A stretch of DNA of 13,343 nucleotides from Paenibacillaceae bacterium UBA6304 (GCA_002439285.1 DJTQ01000251.1:983-14325); one strand, 5' to 3'; counted from the first letter of the stretch, positions 1 to 6,590 are shown. The notes: generated by a model not told the origin, from the letters alone. Translations and numbers: made by a program.

Positions 1-194
1 CGGACTTTTAGGGTCTTATTTTCTCGAATTCAGACTTGAGCTGATAAATAAGGCCTTTTTAGGGTCTTATTTATCTCCATTTCGCTGATAATTGGCCTTT
101 TGTGGCTACATCCGCATAATAAGACCCCGAAAGTCCTCTATTTTCCTTACATGCAAGATAATCACTCAAATAACGCCCAAAAAGTCCCTTATTT
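1..194. repeat. Cluster of short palindromic repeats (about four copies)
   Basis: This gene-free stretch holds copies of an AT-rich imperfect palindrome of about 27 nt with core AATAAGACCCnAAAAGTCC (minus reading). Copies: 2-20 (left part lies off the window), 46-72 (arms extend to 43-75, GATAAATAAG against CTTATTTATC), 118-144, and 168-194 (arms AAATAA and TTATTT). Copies at 46-72 and 168-194 agree at 21 of 27 positions after reverse complementing; copies at 2-20 and 118-136 agree at 17 of 19 as an inverted pair. A more decayed relative begins near 94 (GGCCTTTTGTGG). Centres are spaced roughly 50-70 bp. The intervening sequence is not conserved, so this is not a CRISPR array. It resembles a dispersed intergenic repeat family; its function is unknown. 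Confidence 0.7.
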
Positions 195-252
195 CCACCC
201 AACATGTCTATCTGGATGAGGGACAGTATGGGAACGATTCCACGCATTCATG

Positions 253-280
253 AAAAAAACCGCGGAAACAGCTCCCGCGG
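253..280 (-). terminator. Rho-independent terminator of the yjfB-family gene
   Basis: Read on the minus strand, CCGCGG, a spacer of about nine bases and a second CCGCGG form a GC-rich hairpin, extendable by a G-T and an A-T pair, followed directly by a run of seven T (253-259). It starts 17 bp beyond the stop codon of the minus-strand gene ending at 298, so it fits as that gene's terminator. Confidence 0.8.
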
Positions 281-297
281 CAACAAAATACTTCTAT

Positions 298-477
298 TTA
301 CACTCGTATATCTACATTTTTACCCAAGTTGGGATTGCCTGTGCTCTGCTCCAGCATTTGAACCAGATTCTGCCCCTGTACCTCCGCCTGATTTTTGGCC
401 ATGCTCAGTACCCGGATTCCCACGGCTTGAGAAAGAGCGGTCTGGCTCATAACTGTAGCTGTTGCTGCAATATCCAT
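298..477 (-). CDS. yjfB: YjfB family small protein (putative motility protein)
   Basis: A 59-residue protein starting MDIAATATVMSQTALSQAVG and ending in a hydrophilic LGKNVDIRV tail. The pattern MDIAA..MSQ...SQAV.I.VL.MA.....QGQNLVQMLEQS matches what is known of the YjfB family: about 60 residues, amphipathic, helical, with a C-terminal LG..VDI.V. That family is labelled a putative motility protein, but its biochemical role is not established. The ATG at 475-477 is preferred because GGGAGG (485-490) sits 7 nt upstream; an in-frame GTG at 481-483 is almost touching this site and is unlikely. The gene is a monocistronic unit with its own terminator and a sigma-D-like promoter. Two longer plus-strand frames overlap it but have no family resemblance. 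Confidence 0.8.
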   Translation of the reverse strand: MDIAATATVMSQTALSQAVGIRVLSMAKNQAEVQGQNLVQMLEQSTGNPNLGKNVDIRV

Positions 478-497
478 AATCACACCTCCCTATATTA

Positions 498-525
498 TTA
501 TCGGCAGGGCCTTCCGTTTTCTTTT
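498..525 (-). promoter_or_regulatory. Candidate sigma-D type promoter of the yjfB-family gene
   Basis: On the minus strand GCCGATAA (498-505) matches the sigma-D -10 consensus GCCGATAT at seven of eight positions. An A-rich -35 (AAAA, 522-525, spacing 16; consensus TAAA) lies upstream. The predicted start near 491 would leave a leader of about 14 nt with the ribosome site at its 5' end, which is short. No good sigma-A -35 is seen for the overlapping TAATAA. Confidence 0.45.
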
Positions 526-531
526 CCCGAT

Positions 532-561
532 TTGACAATCGTTTGAAACCTTTTGTACGCT
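532..561 (+). promoter_or_regulatory. Weak candidate promoter for the kinase-glycosyltransferase genes
   Basis: A perfect -35 hexamer TTGACA (532-537) is followed after 18 bp by TACGCT (556-561), a poor -10 with three of six matches. It is divergent from the sigma-D-like site. A CATAGAAT box at 601-608, resembling the -10 of sporulation sigma-E/K promoters, is an alternative, but no matching -35 was found. Confidence 0.25.
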
Positions 562-636
562 AACACTGGATAAACATTAGAAGCATGCGTGTTTTGTTTT
601 CATAGAATACAGATAAACCGTAAGGGGGAGCATGTT

Positions 637-1653
637 GTGGAGAATTTAAGCAGCTTTGTTCTGCCGGACGGTACTTTAAACGGAAGCCATCTCTGGAAAA
701 GAGAGCCGTTATATCAAGGGATGAACGGAAAAATCGTGGAACGTTTCTATTCCTCTCCGGAACGGAGTTATATTTTTAAACCGCTGACGAACGCGGAGAG
801 CATGGACAGGGAAGCCTGGATACACCGGCATGTGCTGAACTTATTTCCGTCTGTGTATCCCCAACTGTTGGCGTCCTCGGAAACAGGAGCGGGGGAGGCA
901 GGCTGGTCGGTGTTTGAAGATCTCGGTCCGTTGCGGCATGAGTATAGCGTGGAACTAGCCATGGAGGTCGTGAAGCAGATGGCTTGGTGGCACGCCTTTC
1001 CGGAATCGCATTGGAACGGTCTGACCGGACAAGGGAACAAGCCTCCGATAGAGACAATTTCGGCCGCCCTGATGGAACGAAGAGATGAAGTTAACGCGCT
1101 CCTGAAGGAGGCCGGATCAGCGGTGCAATTGAATGAACTCCTCCACGGCCTAGCGGAAGCGGAAGGGAATGCTTACCTCAAAACTAAGGTTTTGAGTCAT
1201 GGCGACTTGCATCTCGGCAATTATGCTAGGGGAGCGAACGGAAGGCTATACATTATCGACTGGGAGCATGTGCATTTGAACACCCCGTTTTGGGATTTGT
1301 ACCATCTCCTCGATATGTCTCATCCGTTGTTTCCAAAGACCTTACCCGCATCGGAGCGGGAGAAGCTCCTCGGCTACTACCTGAGGCAGTCTGCCTATCA
1401 TGGGCGCAATTGGAACCGGGATGAGTTCATTCATGGCTATTGTTGTTTCTCTGCGGTGTTCTCCTTATGGATGTTGCTGCTCATTACCGGCGATCTCATA
1501 AGAGGGGATAGCGTCTGGCCCCAAGAACGGCTGTGGGCACAAAAGAGTGAAGCTATGGATAACCTGAGCGGCTGTTTAACAAGACTTTCTCTGGTGAATG
1601 ATGACAGAGATATACCGCCTCAGCAGTCTCCGACCGCAAGTGGAGAATTTTAA
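637..1653 (+). CDS. Aminoglycoside/choline-kinase-like phosphotransferase family protein
   Basis: Predicted ATP-dependent small-molecule kinase of the APH/protein-kinase-like fold, 338 residues. Brenner's catalytic motif HGDLHLGN is at residues 188-195 (base Asp190, metal-binding Asn195), followed by the DFG-equivalent IIDWEH (metal Asp208) and FWDLYHLL (219-226 region). The aromatic C-terminal part is typical of the family. The frame is open from a GTG at 589 but that codon lacks a ribosome site; GTG at 637 has AAGGGGGA (622-629) about 8 nt upstream and is preferred. A glycosyltransferase starts 20 bp after the stop, so the two are probably co-transcribed. The substrate cannot be read from sequence; antibiotic resistance is only one option. 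Bacillus spore-coat loci also pair an APH-fold protein (CotS) with a glycosyltransferase (CotSA), a loose analogy only. Confidence 0.85.
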   Translation: MENLSSFVLPDGTLNGSHLWKREPLYQGMNGKIVERFYSSPERSYIFKPLTNAESMDREAWIHRHVLNLFPSVYPQLLASSETGAGEAGWSVFEDLGPLRHEYSVELAMEVVKQMAWWHAFPESHWNGLTGQGNKPPIETISAALMERRDEVNALLKEAGSAVQLNELLHGLAEAEGNAYLKTKVLSHGDLHLGNYARGANGRLYIIDWEHVHLNTPFWDLYHLLDMSHPLFPKTLPASEREKLLGYYLRQSAYHGRNWNRDEFIHGYCCFSAVFSLWMLLLITGDLIRGDSVWPQERLWAQKSEAMDNLSGCLTRLSLVNDDRDIPPQQSPTASGEF

Positions 1654-1673
1654 AGAAGAAGGGAGATCGGACA

Positions 1674-2672
1674 TTGAAGAAAGTCGGTTTAGTGATGCGA
1701 AAAATCCAGTTTGCCGAATCTCAAGGCCCTCGCGTTTTTGCCGAAAGGCTGCGGGATATCGCCAGGGAGCTTGGCGTGGAGATCGTCTTTATCTCTCCCG
1801 AGCGCCATGTCAGCGGACATGATTGGATCCCCGGCTATGAGCATGAAAAAGGGGACCTCGTCAACTATGATATTGTGCTGGACCAAATCTACCGCGAGGG
1901 AATTGAGCATGTCATCTACACGGTGTCCGGGTTTACTTTTCTCAAAATGTTTCTTCCTAAGAGTGTGTTATTCCCGCACAGTTTTCCCGACCCGGCCTTG
2001 ACCGGGTATGAAATGATGAAGCCGTTCTACAGTATCGTGGACAAGGCAATTGTACAGACGGAATTTCTAAAGCGGCAGCTCGATACGGTGTTTGGCGTAA
2101 GGGAAGTTGACGTTATTCCGATCGGTTTCAGCGAGGAGCTGGCTAACCGGCATTTTGACCCTGATTCTGTGGTGGACAACCGTATCCTATGGATTGGCCG
2201 GGATGAGGAGAACCGGCGTCCGGATCTGGTGCTGGAATACGCCCGCCGGAATCCGGACAAAGAAGTATTCATGGTCTTCGGGGGCGTGCGTTATAAAGAG
2301 AGCATGAAAAAATATGATATCCCGTCCAATATTCATTTGCGGTTTGCCTTATCACAGGATGAAATATTTGCGTTGATGAATTCGGCGAAAGTGTATTGGA
2401 GTTGTTCCAAATTCGATACGTTCGCCATGCCGTTGACCGAAGCATTGGCCATGGGCAAAATCGTCGTCAAGCCGGAGCATCCCTGCTATGACCATATCAG
2501 CTCCCGTCATGCTTTTGCGGGAAATGAGAAGAATTGGTTTGAACTGGTGAACATGGCGTCGGCTTCTCCGCTCCGGGTCTCGATGGATAACCGGGATTAC
2601 GCCTTCTCCAAATTCTCCAGTTCCGTGATGAAGCAGGGGTACCGGGACTTTTTTGACAAGTGGCTGCGGTAA
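1674..2672 (+). CDS. GT-B fold glycosyltransferase (GT4-like)
   Basis: A 332-residue protein with two Rossmann-like halves. The N-terminal half (1-165) is the presumed acceptor domain, with GPRVFAERLRDIARELG near residues 18-34 and VDKAIVQTEFLKRQL near 122-136, a segment common in GT-B enzymes. The C-terminal donor domain starts about residue 170 (NRILWIGRDEENRRPDLVLE) and contains FDTFAMPLTEALAMGKIVV (247-265), equivalent to the E-x7-E nucleotide-sugar motif of family 4; the first acidic position seems lost and Glu256 kept. No signal peptide or membrane segment, so cytoplasmic. The start is TTG at 1674 with GAAGGGAG (1657-1664) 9 nt upstream; the next ATG is seven codons in. Donor and acceptor are unknown. 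Tight coupling to the upstream kinase suggests a shared substrate. Confidence 0.8.
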   Translation: MKKVGLVMRKIQFAESQGPRVFAERLRDIARELGVEIVFISPERHVSGHDWIPGYEHEKGDLVNYDIVLDQIYREGIEHVIYTVSGFTFLKMFLPKSVLFPHSFPDPALTGYEMMKPFYSIVDKAIVQTEFLKRQLDTVFGVREVDVIPIGFSEELANRHFDPDSVVDNRILWIGRDEENRRPDLVLEYARRNPDKEVFMVFGGVRYKESMKKYDIPSNIHLRFALSQDEIFALMNSAKVYWSCSKFDTFAMPLTEALAMGKIVVKPEHPCYDHISSRHAFAGNEKNWFELVNMASASPLRVSMDNRDYAFSKFSSSVMKQGYRDFFDKWLR

Positions 2673-2728
2673 ATTCATTTTGATTAAGGTGCAGGGCAAG
2701 GAAATACGAGGATGCGTCTAACATAGGA

Positions 2729-2746
2729 TATATTAAAGCGCTATCT
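2729..2746 (+). promoter_or_regulatory. Candidate -10 box with overlapping cre-like operator upstream of the deacetylase gene
   Basis: TATATT (2729-2734) overlaps TTAAAGCGCTATCT (2733-2746), which matches 12 of 14 positions of the catabolite-response consensus TGWAANCGNTNWCA and has the conserved CG centre. No convincing -35 is seen 16-18 bp upstream. It lies in the 95-bp gap before the deacetylase, consistent with a separate CcpA-repressed promoter. Confidence 0.35.
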
Positions 2747-2767
2747 TGGCGAAACGGGGGATTTACG

Positions 2768-3673
2768 ATGACACTGGGACAACGATTGGGCTATGGAGCC
2801 GAAGCCAAACTGTTGATTATCAATGCTGATGATTTCGGCATGTGCCATGCCGAAAACCTGGCGATCCAGCAACTGTTTCAAGAAGGGGTTATTTCCTCGG
2901 CCACGCTGATGGTTCCCTGTGGCTGGGCAAAAGAGGCGGCGCAATGGAGCGCGTCCCATCCGAATCATCAAGTTGGCGTACACCTGACTTTTACCAGCGA
3001 ATGGAGCGGTTATAAATGGGGGCCGGTGACCCGGAATGGAGATGTCAGCAGCCTGGTTACGAAGGAAGGTTATTTCCCGGCTGACTGCGCCTCCTTTGAA
3101 TCGCAAGCCGACCGGGAGCAGGTCCGCCTGGAAATGATCCATCAGATCGAAATGGCCCGTTCCATGGGGATCGATCCAACTCACCTGGACAATCATATGG
3201 GCAGTTTATATGGGCTTGCAACCGGCAATCATTTCTTGGATGTCGTATTTGAAGTTTGCATTCAGTATGGGCTTCCGTTCCGGATGCCGCGCTCCCTGCC
3301 GGAAATGGATAAAGTTCCGCCGGAAGCCGCAGAAGTTGCAAGACGCGTCGGCGAGCTGGCCGATCGTATGGGGGTCGTGATTCTGGACGATTTGATCGGC
3401 CTTCCCTTTGGCAAACAGCCTGGTGAAACTTATGATTCTTATAAAGAGGATATGATCGCCGTCTTAAAATCTCTAAAACCGGGAGTATCGGAAATTATCA
3501 TCCACCCGGCCTTTGCAGGCGATGAACTGCGCTCCATCCATCATGAATGGGAGAAGCGGCAATGGGATTTCGAGCTGTTCCGTGATCCTGAAGTAAGAGA
3601 AGTCATGCAGCAAGAGGGGATCCAGCTAATTCGCTGGAAGGAACTACGGGAAGTGCAGCGCAAGGGGCAGTAA
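2768..3673 (+). CDS. ChbG/HpnK (YdjC) family carbohydrate deacetylase
   Basis: A 301-residue predicted metal-dependent deacetylase of the YdjC-fold family, whose characterised members remove N-acetyl groups from chitooligosaccharides (ChbG) or hopanoid-linked GlcNAc (HpnK). Visible features: LLIINADDFG (15-24; Asp21 and Asp22 as catalytic/metal residues), GVHLTF (70-75, His72), THLDNHMGS (138-146, His139 and His143 as metal ligands), FRMPR (171-175) and EIIIHPAF (242-249, His246). All expected motifs are present, so it should be active. Cytoplasmic, no signal peptide. GGGGGA (2756-2761) gives a well-spaced ATG start. It follows the glycosyltransferase by 95 bp in the same direction and may be co-transcribed or have its own promoter. 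It is predicted to deacetylate an acetylated amino sugar; the precise substrate is unknown. Confidence 0.88.
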   Translation: MTLGQRLGYGAEAKLLIINADDFGMCHAENLAIQQLFQEGVISSATLMVPCGWAKEAAQWSASHPNHQVGVHLTFTSEWSGYKWGPVTRNGDVSSLVTKEGYFPADCASFESQADREQVRLEMIHQIEMARSMGIDPTHLDNHMGSLYGLATGNHFLDVVFEVCIQYGLPFRMPRSLPEMDKVPPEAAEVARRVGELADRMGVVILDDLIGLPFGKQPGETYDSYKEDMIAVLKSLKPGVSEIIIHPAFAGDELRSIHHEWEKRQWDFELFRDPEVREVMQQEGIQLIRWKELREVQRKGQ

Positions 3674-3681
3674 CCGGAAAC

Positions 3682-3699
3682 CCGAAGGCCGCAGTTCGG
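3682..3699. terminator. Weak bidirectional hairpin between convergent genes
   Basis: CCGAA (3682-3686) and TTCGG (3695-3699) can pair around an 8-nt loop in the 35-bp gap between the stop codons of the deacetylase and acetyltransferase genes. The stem is only five pairs and no strong T run follows on either strand (GTTT on the minus side), so this is at best a weak terminator. Confidence 0.25.
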
Positions 3700-3708
3700 T
3701 CGACTAGA

Positions 3709-4494
3709 TTACGGAAGATGATAGTAAGGAACACTTAGGGATGGAATGAACCCGAGTTTTTGCGCCAGGCCATAAGAAGCTTCATTCTCTCTCCGACATG
3801 ACCAGACCGGATCCAATCCGTTCTTCAGGCAGTATGAGATCAGAGCACGGCTGACTTGGAGGGCGTATCCCTTGCCTCGGGCTTCTGCGGCGGTCTCAAT
3901 GCCGATTTCCAATTGGTTGCCGATCACGTAAGCGGAAAAAGCGGTGGACACAGCAACGTCATCTTCAATAAGGCTAAAACCGACACCGTTAGCAAGGAAT
4001 TGTTCCGCATTTCTCCAATAATCCCTCGGATTGACTTGCCCATCCACGGTAAGGAATATTTCTTTGGTCATAGGAGTAATTACAGGCAGGTCAGAGTAAG
4101 AATGGGGTGTTGCGGCTTCAAACCTTTGGCGGTTAAAGGTGAAATTAACCCTGGAGTTTTCGATAATTAAACCCGAATGAGTCCATTGCCGGATATAATC
4201 ATTCCAACTGTCCGGGTACACCTGAAGCCACTCCTGCTTTGCCCTGAGCCCGTGGGAGCCCATAAGATAACGCTGTAATTCTTGATAAAAGATCTCGTTC
4301 TCTGTCTGCCCGAACAACAGTGACATGCCTTGGGGATGTACAATATAAAACGCGGATGGCTCCATCATCTTATCCACGAAAACGGCCCCTTGAACGTGTC
4401 CATTAATGACAGCTTGTGCAAATAGGGTGTTGATCGGCAGCTTTTGGAGCGGTTCAGTGACTTTGGGGTAACTATCTACGTTTAAACGGATCAT
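3709..4494 (-). CDS. GNAT family N-acetyltransferase
   Basis: A 261-residue predicted acetyl-CoA-dependent N-acyltransferase. The C-terminal GNAT core carries motif A, IGIETAAEARGKGYALQVSRALI by parts (196-218), with the acetyl-CoA pyrophosphate loop ARGKGYA (205-211), then the motif-B segment WSCRRENEASYGLAQKLGF by parts (231-249). The N-terminal 120 residues are divergent, with VINGHVQGAVFVDK near 29-42 suggesting a second, degenerate GNAT-like half, as in the long GNAT_acetyltran-type proteins. GAGGAGAG lies about 8 nt before the ATG at 4492-4494. It is monocistronic, convergent with the deacetylase and downstream of a strong terminator. The substrate (amino sugar, antibiotic or protein) is unknown; its nearness to sugar-modifying enzymes is suggestive only. 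Confidence 0.8.
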   Translation of the reverse strand: MIRLNVDSYPKVTEPLQKLPINTLFAQAVINGHVQGAVFVDKMMEPSAFYIVHPQGMSLLFGQTENEIFYQELQRYLMGSHGLRAKQEWLQVYPDSWNDYIRQWTHSGLIIENSRVNFTFNRQRFEAATPHSYSDLPVITPMTKEIFLTVDGQVNPRDYWRNAEQFLANGVGFSLIEDDVAVSTAFSAYVIGNQLEIGIETAAEARGKGYALQVSRALISYCLKNGLDPVWSCRRENEASYGLAQKLGFIPSLSVPYYHLP

Positions 4495-4539
4495 AACGGT
4501 TTCTCTCCTCTTTCACGGATATTCTGATTATTTGAAACC

Positions 4540-4548
4540 ATCATACCA
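4540..4548 (-). promoter_or_regulatory. Extended -10 promoter candidate for the GNAT gene
   Basis: On the minus strand TGGTATGAT is an extended -10 element (TGn plus TATGAT, five of six) with no recognisable -35, as is usual for extended -10 promoters. The predicted start near 4533 leaves a leader of about 39 nt. The element lies between the upstream terminator and the GNAT ribosome site. Confidence 0.45.
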
Positions 4549-4593
4549 AGATTTATCACATATAAAGAACCTCCAAAATCACACTAAAATATA

Positions 4594-4635
4594 AAAAAGT
4601 CGGTGCCAGGAAGATGATCCCTGCGCCGACTTTTT
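4594..4635 (-). terminator. Strong rho-independent terminator of the LOV-GGDEF-EAL gene
   Basis: AAAAAGTCGG (4594-4603) pairs perfectly with CCGACTTTTT (4626-4635). Inner pairs GTGC/GCGC and AGG/CCT extend the stem around a single bulge. On the minus strand the stem runs into TTTTTTATATTTT. It lies about 65 bp after the stop of the cyclic-di-GMP gene; its symmetry means it could also stop plus-strand transcripts. Confidence 0.85.
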
Positions 4636-4699
4636 GTGTTTTGATTCTATTTATTCCACGAGGTAGTAGGACGGACGCCCCGGTCTACTCCGAACTCGA

Positions 4700-6427
4700 T
4701 CAGCTCATGCTGTTCCGGAGCATCTCCTCCATAGCGCCGCTATTGACGGGGCGGCTATAGTAGAAGCCCTGAATTTGATCGCAATCATTCTGGCGGAGGA
4801 AGTCACACTGCTCTTTGGTCTCTACGCCTTCCGCCAACACGGTCAAGCCCAGCGATTTCCCCAATTGGATAATCGATTGGAGGAGCGAACTGTCTCTTGG
4901 GGAGGCGGGCGTATTTTGGATAAAGGTCCGGTCGATCTTGAGTACCTGAAGCGGAAGCTCTTTCAGATAATAAATAGAAGAATATCCTGTTCCAAAATCG
5001 TCGATCGACAATGATATCCCGCGTTGTTTCAGTGAATCAAGCCGGTCCTTGATCAACACGGGATCGTTCAACAGCGATTCGGTAACCTCGAGCTCTAAAT
5101 ATTTTGGTTCCAGCCCGGTTTGCTCCAATACCGTTTCTACCGTATGAACGAACTGCGGATGCCGGAACTGAACGGCCGACACGTTGACGGAAATCGGTAA
5201 TTTGGGATAGCCGGCATCCTGCCATTTCTTATTGGTGCGGCAGGCTTCCCACAAAACCCATTCTCCCAGTTCAACGATAAACCCGCTGTCCTCGGCAATC
5301 GGGATAAAGGAAGCGGGAGAAATCCGGCCTTGCACCGGATCATTCCACCGGATCAGCGCCTCCAGCCCGGTAAGGGCCATGGTCGCAAGGTCGACCTTCG
5401 GCTGATAGAATAGTTCAAATTCGCCTTCCGCGAGAGCCCGTGGTAGATTCTTCTCGATTTGGACCCGCTCCAGGAGCTTATCCACTAAATAATAATCGAA
5501 GTAGTGCGGGTCGCTTAACGATTCGCTCTTGGCTTCTTTCATGGCCAGCTCTGCGTGCTTCAACAGTTGAGATACATCTTGTCCGTCATCCGGATAGATG
5601 CTGATGCCCATACCGAATCCGATGCTGATTTCTTCGTCGTGCGCCATATAAGGCTTCTTTAACATTACGCTTAAGTCGACGGCCATTCTATGAATTTGCA
5701 GGGGATCGGAAAGACGGGATAACAGAATGATAAATTCATCGGCGAAGCTGCGGCAGATAGGGGTTCCATTACCGAAGCAACTGCGGATCCGGTCCGCAAC
5801 ACCGACAAGAAGCTCATTGCCTGCCGCTTCCCCGTAACTTTCATTTATATATCTGAATCGATTCAGGTTTACCCGCAAAATGGCTGCGGTTTTCTGTTCG
5901 CTGCCGGTTATGGACAGCTCCGATTTAACAACTTCCTTAAAACGGCTCATGTTCAAAAGACCTGTAATCGGGTCGAAGTAGGTGAGTTGGCGGATCTTCT
6001 GATTGGAAGCGTCCCGCTCCTCCACTTCTTTGGTAACATCGAACTGGAGTCCTATAAAATATAGCGTTTTACCGTCCGAATCAAGAATGGGGCTAATGAT
6101 GAACTGATTCCAGAAAGTGCTCCCGTCTTTTTTGTAATTTTTGATCGTTACCGTATCCGAGTGTCCTTCTTTGATCGCCCGGCGAATGACGCCAAGATGT
6201 TCTTTATCCGTCTCTTCGCCTTGAAGAAACCGGCTATTTCGCATCAAAACCTCATCCCTGGAATACCCGGTAATCTGCTCGAAACCTTGGTTAACATAAA
6301 CGAGCGGATTGTCCTTTGAATTGGGATCGGTAATCGCCAGACCAACGTTCATCAAATCGATGGCACTCAGTAAGGCGGAAGCATTGATCATAGACTCGAT
6401 TCGGGTAGGATAGACTTTCTTGTCCAC
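4700..6427 (-). CDS. LOV(PAS)-GGDEF-EAL cyclic-di-GMP phosphodiesterase, LOV cysteine replaced by serine
   Basis: Predicted c-di-GMP phosphodiesterase, 575 residues, no membrane segment. A LOV-type PAS domain (about 30-132) keeps ITDPNSKDNPLVYVNQGF, RFLQG, NYKKDG, FWN and IGLQFDVT, close to the photoreceptor YtvA and matching the FMN-contact positions, but the NCRFLQ cysteine is Ser65 (codon AGC, 6233-6235). The GGDEF domain (about 150-300) is eroded: signature SFADEF (227-232), with NESYGE and GN in place of the usual NDxxGH and GD, so cyclase activity is unlikely. The EAL domain (about 325-570) has EALIRW (356-361), NVSAVQF, ELEVTES, DDFGTGYSS (476-484), Lys497, AEGVET and QGFYYSRP, and should be active. 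GTG at 6425-6427 has AGGGGG about 8 nt upstream. An ATG at 6511 would lie in the predicted -10 box with no ribosome site. Confidence 0.9.
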   Translation of the reverse strand: MDKKVYPTRIESMINASALLSAIDLMNVGLAITDPNSKDNPLVYVNQGFEQITGYSRDEVLMRNSRFLQGEETDKEHLGVIRRAIKEGHSDTVTIKNYKKDGSTFWNQFIISPILDSDGKTLYFIGLQFDVTKEVEERDASNQKIRQLTYFDPITGLLNMSRFKEVVKSELSITGSEQKTAAILRVNLNRFRYINESYGEAAGNELLVGVADRIRSCFGNGTPICRSFADEFIILLSRLSDPLQIHRMAVDLSVMLKKPYMAHDEEISIGFGMGISIYPDDGQDVSQLLKHAELAMKEAKSESLSDPHYFDYYLVDKLLERVQIEKNLPRALAEGEFELFYQPKVDLATMALTGLEALIRWNDPVQGRISPASFIPIAEDSGFIVELGEWVLWEACRTNKKWQDAGYPKLPISVNVSAVQFRHPQFVHTVETVLEQTGLEPKYLELEVTESLLNDPVLIKDRLDSLKQRGISLSIDDFGTGYSSIYYLKELPLQVLKIDRTFIQNTPASPRDSSLLQSIIQLGKSLGLTVLAEGVETKEQCDFLRQNDCDQIQGFYYSRPVNSGAMEEMLRNSMS

Positions 6428-6506
6428 TGTAAGACCCCCTAAAAATGAACCGTAAACGGGTTGTTTAACTAATGATGTCCGGTATACGGGAGTACATCTC
6501 AGTTCC

Positions 6507-6536
6507 ATCATACATGGGGGCCATTCAGGAAATCAA
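6507..6536 (-). promoter_or_regulatory. Sigma-A-like promoter of the LOV-GGDEF-EAL gene
   Basis: On the minus strand TTGATT (6531-6536) and TATGAT (6507-6512) are separated by 18 bp. The transcript should start near 6500 and give a leader of about 70 nt before GTG 6427. This placement supports the shorter protein start. Confidence 0.5.
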
Positions 6537-6590
6537 TGGATAGTTTTTTGACAGCCGAAAAATGAGTACCCCGAAACGAAATCTGGAACA

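Noticed and set aside
1..194. Possible CRISPR array
   Set aside because: Repeats are imperfect, occur in both orientations, have unequal spacing and no nearby cas gene.
204..546. Overlapping plus-strand frames of 82 and 98 codons
   Set aside because: They lie antisense to the yjfB-family gene and its terminator, lack good ribosome sites and show low-complexity Cys/Ser/Pro-rich translations with no family resemblance.
601..608. CATAGAAT as a sigma-E/sigma-K -10 for the kinase gene
   Set aside because: The box matches, but no sporulation-type -35 lies at the right spacing; kept only as a remark in the promoter entry.
3856..4170. 104-codon plus-strand frame
   Set aside because: It is the antisense shadow of the acetyltransferase gene, whose own frame has clear GNAT motifs and a good ribosome site.
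6548..6553. TTGACA as the -35 of the transporter promoter
   Set aside because: No -10-like hexamer is found 16-18 bp downstream (the sequence there is CCGAAA).
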